In this document: in pieces, positions 11,257 to 24,730 of the stretch
How the letters are laid out: each line of letters starts with the position of its first letter
Numbering within the stretch: the stretch's first letter is position 1
Made by a program: the position numbers and the translations under genes
NCBI GenBank assembly: GCA_030141605.1
Contig: JAQGDQ010000277.1
Coordinates: 80,001 to 144,000 of the forward strand
Origin: Tubiluchus corallicola
Lineage: Eukaryota > Priapulida > Priapulimorpha > Priapulimorphida > Tubiluchidae
Length of the DNA: 64,000 bases
Direction: 5' to 3'
Notes under the pieces: model-generated
Told to the model about the DNA's origin: nothing
Databases searched by the model: none
What the model saw: the letters and a program-made list of their open reading frames with translations, nothing else

Positions 11257-13526
11257 TCTTATTGACGATAAGATATTATGACAAAAAGATACACCAGGAA
11301 AATGAATGTGACCACATAAGCAGAGCAGCGTCAACGACTACCACAATCGATGAAGCTGCTGCGACTGCCAACAGTATAGTTTAAATGTGAAAGATAGTAG
11401 AAGCCATGTTATGTCTACATTGTTAAAATTTTCAAATTTTAAAATGTACAACAGAATGTGCCAACCAACCATTATTAGTCACATAATACAACTCATCATA
11501 AGGAAAAAATGATACAATGAATTATGACGGTGAAGATGATAATAATGGTGATAATGACAATCATGGTATAGCGCCAGCAGTGGTCAAGCATGGAATGATG
11601 TAAGGGTGAAGTATGTAATTACAGGGCTCGGTATTAGTTTGTCCACAAAACAAATAACTTTCTTATTTTCCATATATGATGTCAACATATTTCCTGGAAA
11701 TGTAGACCATTTTGTTGCCTAGTTGACCTCTCGACGCGGGCGCCAAAACATTATGTTTATGTCATCCTGTGCGTCTAGTATAGTTTGTTGTTTACAAAAT
11801 CAATATTTGTATGTAAAGTAAAATATACAAGTAAAGTTTGCATGTAAAAGCAGTCATAACTACGGCACAAAAGTTTTTGTCAGTCCTTACGTAAAAATAT
11901 AATAAAATTTACTGTTATTATGTAATAGGTTATGTGTTTGAACAACTACGACAGGTCCGGCTATAATATTCGCAATGTATATTGACAAATTGACAACAGT
12001 TTTAATACTGCGCTATTGTTCTATCCAATCTTATGATTTTTCAGTAGTCTAAAAATATATGTTATCAAAATATAGGTGCAGTAATGGCTAGGTATTATTT
12101 TATAGAGTTGGAATTAGTTGGCTGATGTTTGAATAAAAGGTTTGTAATTACAATTAATTTATACATAGGTATCTAATGCAAAACATATGACCATACTTAG
12201 GTTTATATAATTACACTTGTATAGAGTCTAATATATTATGTTATACAGAGCTGGAGTCACTATCATATGTATTCTAGTCTATAAAATGTTAAGGGAAGAA
12301 AATGGAATTTTAAATTATATCCCATAAGTTATATTACTTAGCATTGTATTTTCCTGTTTGATAAACTTATGTCTTCGAAAAGAAAATTCTTAATTATTTA
12401 AAATATTCGCGCCACCTGACAAAATTGCACTGTATCACTATTCCAGTGTGCACCACTAACTTACCGAAAAAAACCCACAAAACAAGAACACATATCAAAA
12501 GATACAAAGTAATTTACACATTTGTTTAGCTAGCGAAAAGTGTGCAACGAATGCTCTGATTATTTTGTCAAACGCTATGCAATGTTATCTAACCTTGTTT
12601 CAAACGTCTTACAGTTAAAATGGCTGCACCAAACGGTCGTCTTGGGAGTTCAAATGTGTAAGTTTTGTACAGCCAGCGTTACTGTTAACACAAGCTTTGC
12701 ATGCAATATGACAGTATGTAAGTAATACAAAATTTCAAGATGAATTTTTAAGCTTTAGATATAAAGAGTATTTTCTTGTCCTTTAAGATACTAAATACAG
12801 GCCTACTCTTTAGTATTTATAAGCTCTAACCACATGCCATTTGAGTGGTGTATATAGTTCTATGCTAAGGCAAAATACATCTAGTGCACTTCAAGTTTGT
12901 ACATGTGCGTGTATGTAAAGCAATAAAATGTATCATGCATGTACTATTTAATTACAACAACTGAAATAATAATGAAAGCGAACGACGTTTTGTATTTCTG
13001 GTTCTTTAGTTAGAAATCCATCCGAGAGATGGCGCTAAAAAGTTATGATCATGCTTATGACACCCTCATCGGTGTTCACGTCTCTGGCTTCATTGACAAT
13101 TGCAAGAGATGGCGATGCGATTTTACTTTGTTATTTACACATTGTACACGAAATTTAAAAAAAAAAAAAACACTGAAAAAATGCCACTGTTAAGCCTGTG
13201 AGGTCGCGGTTTCATAGACTCGTGCCGAAAACTTGCTGTTGCCCTGCCTAGTGCCTGCATGACGCGTGGTTTTAATAGGTAAAACCAGAGTACTGAATAA
13301 GAATCTCTGTTAGGTAGTTTTAGACTGCGGCAGTCGATTAGTCGCTGGCAAAATGTGCAAAACATAACCAAAATGATATATTGTGGGTACTGTGGGCCTA
13401 TAAAGTTACGTTAACGCGTTTTTAACAGCAAACTGTGCACTGGCGATATGAAGCTCTAACAAAAATATTTTTTTATCAGAGAAGTGTCAATGACAAAATT
13501 TGCACTAGCGAAATTTCGGTAGGTAG
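11257..13526. other. AT-rich intergenic sequence downstream of Rx
   Basis: No coding signal on either strand. The one motif of note is a CTCF-like AGATGGCGCT core at 13027-13036. Confidence 0.6.
13027..13036 (+). promoter_or_regulatory. CTCF-like core AGATGGCGCT
   Basis: Fits the AGRKGGCGC core of the bilaterian CTCF motif. The identical 10-mer occurs at 58736-58745 in the same orientation, on the far side of hbn. The upstream half of the motif is only weakly matched. Confidence 0.25.
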
Positions 13527-13530
13527 AAGG

Positions 13531-13660
<130 letters not shown>

Positions 13661-13737
13661 TGATGTTCAAAAGCAATAAGTTCAAAAACTTTTATGGCCG
13701 TCTGAGGAAAACATGTTAGACAAGTTAGTTCGTATTT

Positions 13738-13822
13738 ACTGGGGCGTGGAATTGAACCCAAGACCTCCCCTGCACGAAAAGCGCGTATGCATTCTCTAAG
13801 TTTATTGCGCACTAACTGCATC
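13738..13822 (-). mobile_element. tRNA-derived SINE fragment (Lys-like head)
   Basis: Read on the - strand this has a D-arm-like TTAGAGAATGCA, a hairpin with a CTTTT loop, then a B-box-like GGGTTCAATTCC. It shares the AATGCATNCG and CTTTTNGTGC blocks with the copy at 19774-19845, so both appear to be copies of one SINE family. No intact cloverleaf can be drawn, so it is not a functional tRNA. Confidence 0.5.
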
Positions 13823-14143
13823 GTAGTAGGATAAAAATTACAATTTTGTTGCATCCATAACGAAATTTTAATTCACCTGTTACTACACTGGAAACAAATG
13901 TATGCGATTTGTATGCGATGTATGCGAAACAAACGTATACCAAAGCAATATGTGTTTGTAACACCTGTACTGCCATCGTCTCAACTGATTATTGAATTAA
14001 TCGCAGGCGCGCTTACTGAAAATATTTTTCTATTTTTTCTTTTTTTCTATTGTATTTTTTCCTATTTTACAATAGTTAAGTTAATTTTTGTATTAGTTTG
14101 AGGAAGTATTCTCAAGACGTGGCCTCATTGCGTCGTCAAAGTG

Positions 14144-14212
14144 TTGTTGTTGTTATTATTGTTGTTGCTGCTGTTGCTATTGTTTTCGTCGTCATCGTCG
14201 TCGTCAGCATCA
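14144..14212. repeat. Imperfect (GTT)n/(GTC)n repeat
   Basis: Interrupted GTT, GCT and GTC triplets. Overlapping frames encode Val-rich runs only. Confidence 0.8.
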
Positions 14213-14649
14213 TTTTTGCTATTTTTCAATACAAAAATCAAATCAAGTCTTGCGGTAATCTAAGCACATTCATTTTTTATGATAATCTAAGCAATTCAGA
14301 ATCCATTTACCCATTTTCTAGTGTACATCACGAAAAATTTCCGCAATCAACAAAAGTTGTAGGACATTCTGAACACCAAAGAAACAGACCACTAGTTTGA
14401 ACAAGCCTACCATCTCAACACTAGTCGAAAAGAACTTTTCTTTTATTTAAATTTGCGCGTGCATTAAAAACATAAACCACATTTTGCACGCAAAAGCTTT
14501 TGTATGCATAGAAGCAAGAAATTAGCTTCAATTTTAATTAGTTTCAAGTTTTTAACATAATTTTATGTAAATGCCAGTAGCAAGTTTTATGCATTACTTA
14601 TGTATCTTACATGATTGGTGTATGAAAACTGGGGAAAACTTTGCAGTGG

Positions 14650-15065
14650 TCATTAAATTTTCAGCCATTGTTGCTGATCTGCACCATGCCGTTTGTCACA
14701 ATAAACTCAGGCTTTCAGCTGGGTGCGGAAGGTCACCCTTGTAGACGGGAGGGCGTGTATTTCTAACATGAACGGGTTATCCGCCCATTCACAAAATCGA
14801 TGGATTTAACTCAATTACACAAGACTAAACTGTATACAAATTAACCCAAAATGGCATAATTACCAGATTAACGTCCGTCCCTTCATAAAAACCCATCAAG
14901 AACACTGCAAGCCAATCGCCTGCCATTCAGGGTATTATTTGGCCCCACTGTGCCTAATTCGGGGTGCTACATTGTTCAGAAGAGGTTGGGTATTGTTGAT
15001 CGGTTGAGGAAGGCGGGATAAACACTACACGTTGTTCAATAGAATAGACTAATTAATTTAAGAGG
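14650..15065. promoter_or_regulatory. Candidate conserved non-coding block
   Basis: GC-richer, high-complexity stretch about 4.4 kb downstream of Rx with TAATTA at 14858-14863 followed at once by GATTA (14866-14870), a paired homeodomain/Otx-like arrangement, and another TAATTAATT near 15050. No sustained reading frame. Confidence 0.3.
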
Positions 15066-17084
15066 AGGAGCCGGGCTTGGTCTGCAAACATGAATGTGGC
15101 GCCAGAAGCTCTTGTGTAAAAGAATTAATGATCAACGATCACCGAGAGTTTCATTATCAACAATTAATATTTTTGCTAAATTTGATTTTGTATGAGGTGG
15201 CGATATTTTGTGGGAAAATCATGCAAATGGGAAATTTTGGATTCTTGGAGCTGAGACGAATAAGACTATACACGAAAACCAGAATGTCTTTATGGCCAGT
15301 ATTTTCATATTCATCATAAAATTTCATTAACATTAAAAGAAAATGTGTCAATGAAAAAAACAAATAAATTTGCAACATTAGTTTTACGTGTTTCTGTTTT
15401 TACAGAAGCCCAGCTCTACAAATTTATCTTTTTTATTTATCTTATTTAATTTTAGCTGAGACATTCTACAAGTCGATATGCAAAAAAGTTTAGCTACGCC
15501 TGTTTTAGTCTAGTTGCCTTCTCCATCCAACTAACTTCTTAATTGCAATCATTATTTTATACTGTAAGACGTGCATTTATTATAATAATCATATTATACG
15601 TTTGAGTTAAATGTTAATTATCATGCAAAAGCAATGCAATGCAACGCAACGCAATGTAATACAGTAAAGTACATTATTTATATCGTTTCCAGTAATACCA
15701 AATTTTGTGATCCGTGGAAATTCGGGGAAATATTTTCTTCGAGCATGGGGTCCCTTGAGAAGCCGTAAAAATATTTTGGGGTTTGGTGCGATTTTTGTAG
15801 AAATGTTTCCTCACTTGCAGCTATAGAGATGAACTACAGGTTGCATAACTTACGCAAGAGCTTACACACAAAATTCATTTTGAAAACGACTTTTTGCCTT
15901 TTGTTATTGATAACTGAACTGTGCACTTCCGAATATTTTTAAATTTAAATTTATCCGTCTCATTGTATTAATCATGTATACAACGTACCACTAAGTACAT
16001 ATAACTGTAGCTGAGACTGGCGGTGGTTTTGCAAAAAGTGATTTGAGCTAAAGTCAAATGAAATAAGATCCATCGACATGGAACGAACTGTGTTCATTTG
16101 TTTCTATGATGAATAAATCACAGGTCAGTAAACACTGGTAAACAACCAAAGTAACAAAGTACTACAATCTCCCCACCTTTTTTGATGTTCACGATCTTAA
16201 TACTGCATTAAATTATAAAATCTTGACGTTGGTTGCACGATTAGAGGTAAAACGGCAAACAATTTATTTTACGCTGACTATATGGTGCTTATTGCACCGT
16301 GTCCAGCCTGCCCTACGGATACTGATCATAGTGCAATGTGCGTACAACCATACACTATAACTTTCAGGGTAAAAAGTCTAAATGTATGTTTATTTTAGGG
16401 AAACAGTCCACTGAATGCCCACACCTAGCTTTATTTTGAACAAATCGTCCTAACTGTTGCAAAGTATACGATTATATAGGTATCAAGTCACAGACCATCA
16501 AAGCGATGATTGTGCGATAAAATTCAGACAAACATGTTTTACACTAGGATAAATACGTTATTCTTAAAATTTGCATAATGTGGTCAGAATACTAAAATAT
16601 TTTTGTTCATAGCTTACACCTGCCAATGCGTTAATTAGTATTATATACTGTGAAGCCATATATACACTACACAACATCTAATTTGTAGAACAAATGGTAG
16701 AATACACGCTTTTCACTAAATTATTAAAATGGTTTGTGTAAATATGCTTTAAATATGTAAATCAGGAACTTATTAGTTAATCACCTATTTTTTCTGTTGT
16801 TGTAATTATTATTGCGATTTACCTAAAGTCTATATTGTATGTATGTATAATACTGATGTGTACGGAATAAACATTACTATATTATACATATTGCTCCCAA
16901 TGTTGTTAAAATTGCCTGGGCGAATTTAATATCCTACTAAATCACCTGCTACGGGTGTAATTCTCGTAACAGGTATATAAATTCGAAATGGTATGGTATG
17001 GCGACTTTTTACAGTTTCTGGCTCCTATAAAAACATAATTACATCTTTCATATACTCTGAAGATATATTTATGAAGCCAAACAT
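15066..17084. other. AT-rich intergenic sequence
   Basis: No gene, RNA or repeat structure seen beyond very short direct repeats (for example GCAATGCAACGCAACGC near 15632-15650). Confidence 0.6.
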
Positions 17085-17465
17085 TATTAATAATTAGCAG
17101 ATAATCAACGCAGATTACTAATTGGAGGCATTATGTCGCTGATCGCTGCTCTAGCCGCTATTGTACAAAATTCAATTTAAATGTATTTACACACCCACAA
17201 GAGCTGCTCGAGCCGTATAATTTGCGCATTATTCAATCAGCCTATGTAAAGTTCATACCCCCGTCATATACATGGGCAGATGTCTTGTGCAGAAGCCAGA
17301 GGGTATGCGTAATGAACGGTATTCAGCTTGGAGTGATACGAAGTAATTTGATGTAATCTAGCCCTAATAAATGAACTGATGACACGGTTATAGGACGCTC
17401 ATTTACAAATTAGGCATTGCTGATACCCCGGGCGCATCCATACTCAGTTACTGATAGAAGAAAGA
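17085..17465. promoter_or_regulatory. Candidate conserved non-coding block
   Basis: Complex, CpG-containing sequence with TAATTAG (17091-17097), GATTA (17113-17117) and TAATTGG (17119-17125) packed into 35 bp, then mixed non-repetitive sequence to about 17460. No open frame of note. Confidence 0.3.
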
Positions 17466-17908
17466 AAATCGGCCTGTAAAAATTAACATCATGACTGTAC
17501 ATCTTTCAATTTGATCTGTGACATGTTACATTCAATCATTCACAAGCAATGTAATATTAATTTCATTTCAGTTTAAAACTAACGCTCCTATATAGGGCAC
17601 ATTTCATTTCATTGGAGGGAAAGTAGAGTTGAGATACTACACACAACGGCCCGCAGTTCTAAATAAAGGAAGGTTTGTATTTGTTACTTCGTAATGTCAC
17701 TTTTGAATAACCATGCACTGCTAAAGCTGGCATCTTAATTTCACATTTAATCTGACTGCACTGCCCAAGTGTTTGATTTAAATTGTTTTAATTATTGTGC
17801 TACATCTTCACAATTTTGTGTCTCAGTACGTATGTAATAATATAACTAGTTTCTAAAATAAAAATATGATGGATCCTGTAACTTATAAATCAGTTTCTTT
17901 CTTTCTAA

Positions 17909-17940
17909 CAGTCTCTCTCTCTCTCTCTCTCTCGCTCTCA
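17909..17940. repeat. (CT)n microsatellite
   Basis: Short CT dinucleotide run. Confidence 0.9.
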
Positions 17941-18015
17941 GTGAGTCGTTTTTGCTAACCTTAAACTGAAACCTAAAATCTAACCTAATTAATCTTAAGG
18001 GCTAATATATTTAAC

Positions 18016-18262
18016 TTAATGGCGATTATGACGATTATGATTATGACAAAGATGCCGACATCAGTAGTGAAGATGCTACTGCTGTTGATGGTGATGATGT
18101 CGAGGACAATGATGACGGCAACGGTGATGATGATGACGATCATGATTATGATTATGACGACATGATATTTCCAATACTAAACCTGGTAATCAGTGGTGAC
18201 GATGTCGAGGGCAACGATGACGATGATTGTTATGATTATGATGGTTATAATCACTATAATAT
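18016..18262. repeat. Imperfect GAT/GAC-rich tandem sequence
   Basis: Degenerate GAT, GAC and TATGAC units with a duplicated GATGTCGAGG segment. Probably a decayed trinucleotide array. Confidence 0.7.
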
Positions 18263-19773
18263 TTTCACCTCAAAAACCTGCTGATGGTGGCAATAGTTAA
18301 GACAGAAACGATGATAGCAATTGCAGCATAAAAACTTCCATTATGATGTGCTTCAAACATTTTCTCATCACATACTTCTTCATTTTGTTTTGTAGTGAGT
18401 CAATTTCCCTCATTGATGTGTTCACTGAAGTAGTCATTACAAAATGGCTTCATTAGAATGATAATGAGCTGAGATAGTGTAACAAATGCAGGCGCACAGA
18501 CAGCTACTCAGAGCAAGTTACTGAATATTGCCGTATTGGTTACACGAAATTGCTTTTGATATGATTTGCTTGTAGAATCGCTAACCAAAAGGGGCGCTTC
18601 TAAGCATCAGCTACAACAGTAGCACTCAGTAATACCAACTGAATGTAAGACTGAACAGAAATTTGTGTGTATATACGTTTCCATTAAACCATATATGGGT
18701 TATCTACAGTTAATATGCATGTAGTAACAAAAAAACAACAACAGCTATTGCACAGCTTGAAGTTATTTTATTTTGATGATGCAACTATCATTTTTGTGAA
18801 CTATTTAACTACACTTGAAATTGGAAATAGAAGTTTAGTTGTTAAATAGCAATAACAACGACAATGACAATGATAACAACGCAGCAGTAGCACAAGCAAT
18901 ACAAAAAACCAGAAGAGAAACATAATTGCGCAAAATTTCATTAATAGTTCATGTCTTAAAAACTGCTTTACAACACAGATTATCAGATTTTTGTTATCTG
19001 GTAGTACGCCACAATCATCTAAGTTTTCTTACCCGATGTTCTTTAAAACACTACATAACTTGGTACTTAGTGATTAGTACCAATTATACACCATTAAATT
19101 TATTTTACACAACATTTCAATATTTGCTAGGAAACATACAAGAAAGTATACTTTAATTCCTGTAGTCTTCCTTATGTTTATGTACAGTTAACAACTTTTT
19201 GGGCAGTTTATGCTTATTCCCCATTTTTTCTGTACGCTATGTGCCAGGTGACTCATATTTTGATCCAACAAGAATTCTTCGTCTATTTTCGCAGTGTGAA
19301 TAAATAATGTAACTCTGATGTCAAGCGACTCAAATTTATACGACTTGTAGGAGTAGTTCTTCCCTGCTTGCCAGTGATTTCTTACGGCAACGTGAATCAC
19401 AAAACAATTTATTTTTTTGATATATTAATAACACGCAGCGCTGGGAAATCATTGGCCCACAGTTCAAAAGGGAGGCTTGCACTTGTGAAATCGGATTAAC
19501 TGTTTTTAGTAACGTTTGAGGCGCAGAGGCTGTGAGCTAGGGATGCCAAAATCGTAGGGTACACTCCCTAGATGTAAAGAGAACTACATTTATGTGTGAA
19601 CCAGGAATGCTGTATCAAAAGTCAAGGGGTAAATTTTTACATTTACTAAATTCGCTTTACTAGAATACCATGATTAAAAGGTTGCTTACTTGCTATACAT
19701 CATTTTACCAGGTAGGTAACAGTTCACTATACCTATAGCGGAAAGTGGCGTATTGGGCCTATGACAAATGCAT
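18263..19773. other. AT-rich intergenic sequence
   Basis: No coding signal or structured repeat recognised. Confidence 0.6.
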
Positions 19774-19845
19774 GATTCTTTAGCATAGAGGAAATGCATT
19801 CGCTTTTTGTGCGAGCGGCAGTGGTTCAACGCTGTGCGAAGTATA
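19774..19845 (+). mobile_element. tRNA-derived SINE fragment (Lys-like head)
   Basis: A D-arm-like GCAT..ATGC stem, an anticodon-like hairpin TTCGC/GCGAG with a 7-nt loop that would place TTT (Lys) as anticodon, and a B-box-like GGTTCAACG follow in tRNA order. The T stem and acceptor do not close, so this is a SINE head or tRNA pseudogene, not a gene. It is homologous to the inverted copy at 13738-13822. Confidence 0.5.
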
Positions 19846-20931
19846 AGTTGTTTTATTGCTTTTAATTCTATGATTACGTCGTTGGTTAAGTACTGACACC
19901 GGAATGTGCAGTGAGAACATCGACATCTTTATCGTTTGGAGGCAGAAAGGGGAGAAGGAGAAACGAAATGTTTTACTGTGCCCGACCAGCTAACGTAAAC
20001 TTACAATTTTTCATGGCTGTTTACTTACGTTTTATTGCTTTTTATAATAATTGCGTTATTTGAATTAAAATAAAATGATAAATTCAACACCGATTTCAAT
20101 TTGCCCTTATCTTTCGACAGGTATTGTACATGGTGGCTTGGTGTCTTTTCTGATACTATGTTTGTTAATGCGATAGGTTCCGATCTTGTCACAATCACCT
20201 ATTTCAACTAGAAAGCTTGCGAGTGATATATTGTAGCCTGCAGAGTGTCAAGCCGCAAAAAAGAAATAATACGGCGTTAATAATGAAATGGACATTAACA
20301 ATTTATTTTTGTTCAATTTTGGTTCATGCCAGACAAAACGAGATCAAGTGAGATTCGAATTTCGCTCAAGCCACTTTTTTTCTAAACCAGATAACCAAGC
20401 TTTAGTAATTTCTATTCAAGCCAAGTTAAATCTCATTAGAAACTATCTTATTAAGTATAGTGACAAAAATAATGTAAATCATATGAATTCGTTCAAGTAA
20501 CAATACACGGTTTCCCAGATCCCATAGCAGGAAACTCTTTTCGAAAAACTAATGAATTTCATATGCATAAAAATTAATTTGAAAATGCCATCTTTAGACA
20601 ACGTTCCACAAATACATGAATACCTAAATGGCGTTTAGTTATTATATCAGCGCGTTTTTAAGGTTTGAAGGGCAAATTCAAGGACGAGATGCAGCGAGAA
20701 AAATGATTAGGCAAGTTATTATATGCTTTAGAACTGATTAGTTATGGAAAGTATCAAAAGTTTTAGAAAGTGCTAATAGCCTTTATTTAGTCGTCATTTT
20801 TATACTAATAAATATCAACTATTATAAACCATTTAAATATAAGTTACGTGAAAATACAGAGAAGCTAAACATTAAAAATTATTAATATTACATAATTATA
20901 ATACGACATATCTAATTAGAAAATTTAAATT
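19846..20931. other. AT-rich intergenic sequence
   Basis: May include the SINE body at its left end. No coding signal seen. Confidence 0.5.
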
Positions 20932-21186
20932 TAAAACAGTGATGGTATAAAAATATTTTGAAAATTTTTACAAAGATGACGTATGGAAACAGTGATGATA
21001 GTCAACAAGAATTACGATGAAAGCGACGATGGTTATTCATTGTAGTTCTTGTTGACAATCACTGTTTCCAGCATCTATGCAGCAGCATCGTCACTTTCAT
21101 CGTAGTTCTTGTTGACTATCATCATTGTTTCCATACGTCATCTTTGTAAAAAATTTCGAAATATTCTTACATCATTATTGTTTTAC
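20932..21186. repeat. Long fold-back element with an internal third copy
   Basis: Left arm about 20932-21031, right arm about 21085-21186. The arms are near-perfect reverse complements through blocks such as ACAAAGATGACGTATGG and ATAGTCAACAAGAATTACG. The loop holds a third, partial copy of the arm (about 21039-21072, same orientation as the right arm). No coding capacity. It resembles a MITE/fold-back transposon; transcribed, it would form a dsRNA hairpin of about 100 bp. Confidence 0.85.
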
Positions 21187-21690
21187 CAGTTTTTTATACC
21201 ATTATTTTATACCAGTCATGATAATCATGATTGTATTGACGTTGACAATGATGGGCACAGTGTTTCGATGCGTAATAGCAATGAAATGGCGATGATACCA
21301 ATCATTATATTAATACCACCAGATTAAAAGATGTGCTAGTTAATTTAACGAAAATAATTCTTCAAACAAATCTATAAACTTTGCTAAAGTTAATCACGTG
21401 CTTTTTAATAGCTATTCTGTAAAATTCTCATTCTACTGATAGAGAAAGAATGAATGAGGTAATCCAATTAGAAGAACAAAACTTTAAGTAATCTCATCTA
21501 CTAAAGAAATAACTGGTTTTACAAGAAAAAGCTCCAACGCTGTACTCTAAGCTCTATTAACGCAGTCCAAACTGAATAAGAAACATTCCTGCGTGAGAGA
21601 TTTGCAGAAATTTGGTCTGACTTGCCTCGCTCACTCGGAAAAAAATGTGGAGATTATCCATGTTTCCAACTTGTTGTCTCTTGTGAGCAT

Positions 21691-21782
21691 AATGGGAGAA
21701 TAAATGCCCGGACGAATGTGATAATGCCCGGATGGATGCGCTAATGCCCGGATGAACCCGATAATGCCAAGATGAATAAGAC
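21691..21782 (+). repeat. 20-bp minisatellite, four units
   Basis: Four diverged 20-bp units at 21703-21722, 21723-21742, 21743-21762 and 21763-21782, each starting AATGCC(CGG), preceded by a partial unit. Confidence 0.85.
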
Positions 21783-22434
21783 ATCGTTTACCTAATGGAC
21801 GATGATCGCAACTAAAAGCGGTTAATCCTTTTTACTGTGCGTTCTTTCGCTAGTATCGTTTTGTCAGTTAACTTGTGCCTATTTGTGAAGTTATTTTAGG
21901 GTCTTATTTACAGTAATTCCCTTTCATTTCCAATAACTATAGCAATGATCGTAGGGCTCTAAAGGCTGAGTACGATAATTCGCCTAGAGTTGTTTTCTAA
22001 TTATAGTAAATGGTAAAAAGTGGACGAATGATAAAGTATTTCAAATATATGTGAACTCATACCGTTACCCATCTTCAACTAGAAGGCAATAGTTAGGTCT
22101 TGTCTAGAATTATGCCTGCCTTTCAGATTCTCTGCCTAAAGTCCATTAGGTCTCTTAATAAAACTATTTCTGAACTCAACTAAAATTTTTTGTAGCTTAA
22201 AAACAGGTTTATTACTGAGGGTTTGGCTGATCAGAACAAAAAATTATTTGTTATATCCTTAGTGAGTTGTATCTGTATTTCAGTTTACCTAAACTTATTC
22301 TAATTTAATTGCTAAGCAATCTAAAATTATCGAAAAAAGACTGTATGCTGTAAATGTGACTCAATTTTGAGCAAAAATACCACCATTTATCAATGACTGT
22401 CTACATTGATGCTGTTTTCATTATCAATATCGTC

Positions 22435-22593
22435 AATATCATCATCATCATTCATCATTATCATCGTCGTAGTCGTCGTCGTCCTCATCACCACCACCAT
22501 CAAAACCAACACCACCACACCACCACCACCACCACCACCACCACCACCACCACCACCACCACCACCACCACCACCACCACCACCACCACCACC

Positions 22594-22664
<71 letters not shown>

Positions 22665-22676
22665 TATCATCATTGT
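22435..22676. repeat. Compound (ATC)n-(CAC)n-(ATC)n microsatellite
   Basis: Imperfect ATC/GTC, then about 100 bp of CAC triplets, then about 60 bp of ATC. The open frames spanning it encode His/Thr/Ile/Pro/Ser or Val/Met homopolymers and are not genes. Confidence 0.97.
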
Positions 22677-22869
22677 CAGCGTTAGCTTTACCATTACTAC
22701 CTCATTCTGAGCAGACGTCCAGCAACAGGAGCATCAGATGAAGCAGAAAAATGAAAAAGAAAAAGAAAAGAAATGAAAAGACAAGAGCAGGAAGGAAAAA
22801 ATAAAAAGTAAAAAAGTTATGCTAAATCATAAAATTACTTGTATATATAAAATTCTTGCAAAATTGACT

Positions 22870-23660
22870 TCAACAATTCATTAGGCCTAAGCAAAACACC
22901 GAGAAATTCATTAATAAAGCGCAGTTTTAATCACAATCCGCAGAATCGAATTACCACGAGTAATTTCAATTAAGTGGTTATTAATGGATTTTGGCTATGC
23001 TTCATCAAGCAAATTGCTTTTCTACACCCGCATAATTAACTCACTAAATCAACACGCTGGGGCGAAATAAACGACTTATTAGCGGAGTGATATATAATGC
23101 AAGATTTTGTAGAGTGGGCGCTGAGAGCAAGTGACGTAATAATGTAGTGCGCTGCCGTGTTTGTTTAGGAACCGTAATGGCCGCCAGATTCACCAACAAT
23201 TTCCTCTTCAACTAGATCTCTGTTCGTTGTCTTCACAATTAGCCTGCGCTGTACAAATATTTACACATTCTATAAATTAATTTCGCCGAATTTGGATCAT
23301 TTAGGTTGGTTGGCAGTGAAGAGGCTTCGCAATATTGAAACGCATTAAGATCCAATATTCAATTTGAGGCGTCTAACAGTCGTCTATCAATATTTGCTCT
23401 CGCTCTGCCGTATCTTCGGGGTTTAATATAGAGAAGAAGACGTTTGGGACGGGCTCATTGTACCCGGCTTGTGTCAATAACCATGTTACATCAACACTCG
23501 AGCTGCAGCCATTCTGGGATTCAGATCACGGCCCAGACGCGTGCCTTACCCCTTAGCCACGTCCCGAGATTTTCCAATAGCGCTCAAGAGCCGCGGCCAT
23601 TATCTGATAACAGTCGTCTTTGTTCTGCCCAAAACTGTCTGACAGAGATGAAAGAGTTAT
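22870..23660. promoter_or_regulatory. Candidate conserved non-coding block (large)
   Basis: About 800 bp with marked rise in G+C and CpG compared with both sides, high complexity, and homeodomain-type sites (for example TAATTA at 23033-23038 and AATTAAT near 23276). A 72-codon frame at 23444-23662 overlaps its right end but shows no recognisable domain. The size and composition make it one of the stronger enhancer candidates between the two genes. Confidence 0.33.
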
Positions 23661-23897
23661 GAGTTATATTAAATTTTCACAAGCGAAAGCGGTTCCAGTC
23701 AGTTAAGCATGCACAGTGGACAATCAAAAACTTGCGAATTACTGCTCCAGTCCTAGATGCATTTAACAATTTTTGATCCGCGAGCAGCGAAGAATCCATC
23801 CGCTATATCCTGTGTTAGGCATTGACTGCCAAACACGTGGAGTGGGGGCTCTGATAACGCATTCGTTAAAAAAGTTGGTATTCTTTACGGGATCGAT

Positions 23898-23967
23898 ATT
23901 ACTACTACTCCTACTTCTACAATAACAACAACTACTACTACTACTACTGCTACTGCTACTGCTGCTG

Positions 23968-24063
<96 letters not shown>
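23898..24063. repeat. (TAC/TGC)n trinucleotide repeat
   Basis: Imperfect CTA/CTG units on the left pass into about 90 bp of pure ACT triplets. Confidence 0.95.
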
Positions 24064-24289
24064 GATAGTATAATGAAATCAAATTTATAAATTATAACTT
24101 TTAGTTCATGACATAAACCTAGATAACACTGTAAATGCCTGCATGTAGGTTAACAAAAATGAGTGATTTAAGAAATAAGACGTTCTAGAGGTTTCACAAG
24201 GCAAGGTACTATTCAATGTATTAAATCTGCTTTTCGACTTAATATTAGTCTGTTAAGACCGCTGCAAAAATAATATGGACAATTACGCT

Positions 24290-24730
24290 AGGAGTAACTT
24301 TATCAAAATAGTCACGTGACCACAAAACACTTGCCGTCGTAAAAGCACGTGTCGCCATTCGTCGTAATTAACTATTTTTTATTAAACGTGTAATTAGTCG
24401 TTCTTTTTGCTATCCAAGCAGAGAGATTATGACACTCGAAATCGTTTGCAAAGCCACAATCAAACGCGCCACACCATTTGCCATAGCCGATGTTGGTATT
24501 AGTGCCGCCTGCCGTCATTGGTTAGCCTTTTCACGAGATATCGCGAGAAATCACGCTCATTGTATGTGAAATGATTTCAAATCGACTTTATTAGATCACG
24601 TGCACAACTGAAAGGACGCTTACTGACGACGAAATTATGTTATATCGAAGTAAAATTGCAGATTATTAGGCTGATATTATGAATCGCTCATCCTAAATAA
24701 GCTATAGCGTCATTATGTAAATCGTATGAC
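24290..24730. promoter_or_regulatory. Candidate conserved block with three CACGTG E-boxes
   Basis: CpG-rich, non-repetitive sequence with CACGTG cores at 24313-24318, 24346-24351 and 24597-24602, TAATTA at 24365-24370 and TAATTAG at 24391-24397, and a TATCGCGAGA-like palindromic core near 24539-24548. The mix of bHLH and homeodomain sites suggests an enhancer. No reading frame. Confidence 0.35.

Noticed and set aside
10492-11334. Two frames of about 256 codons, one Leu/Ser-Phe, one Arg/Glu-rich
   Set aside because: Both are translations of the pentamer array; the Arg/Glu one only mimics a coiled coil.
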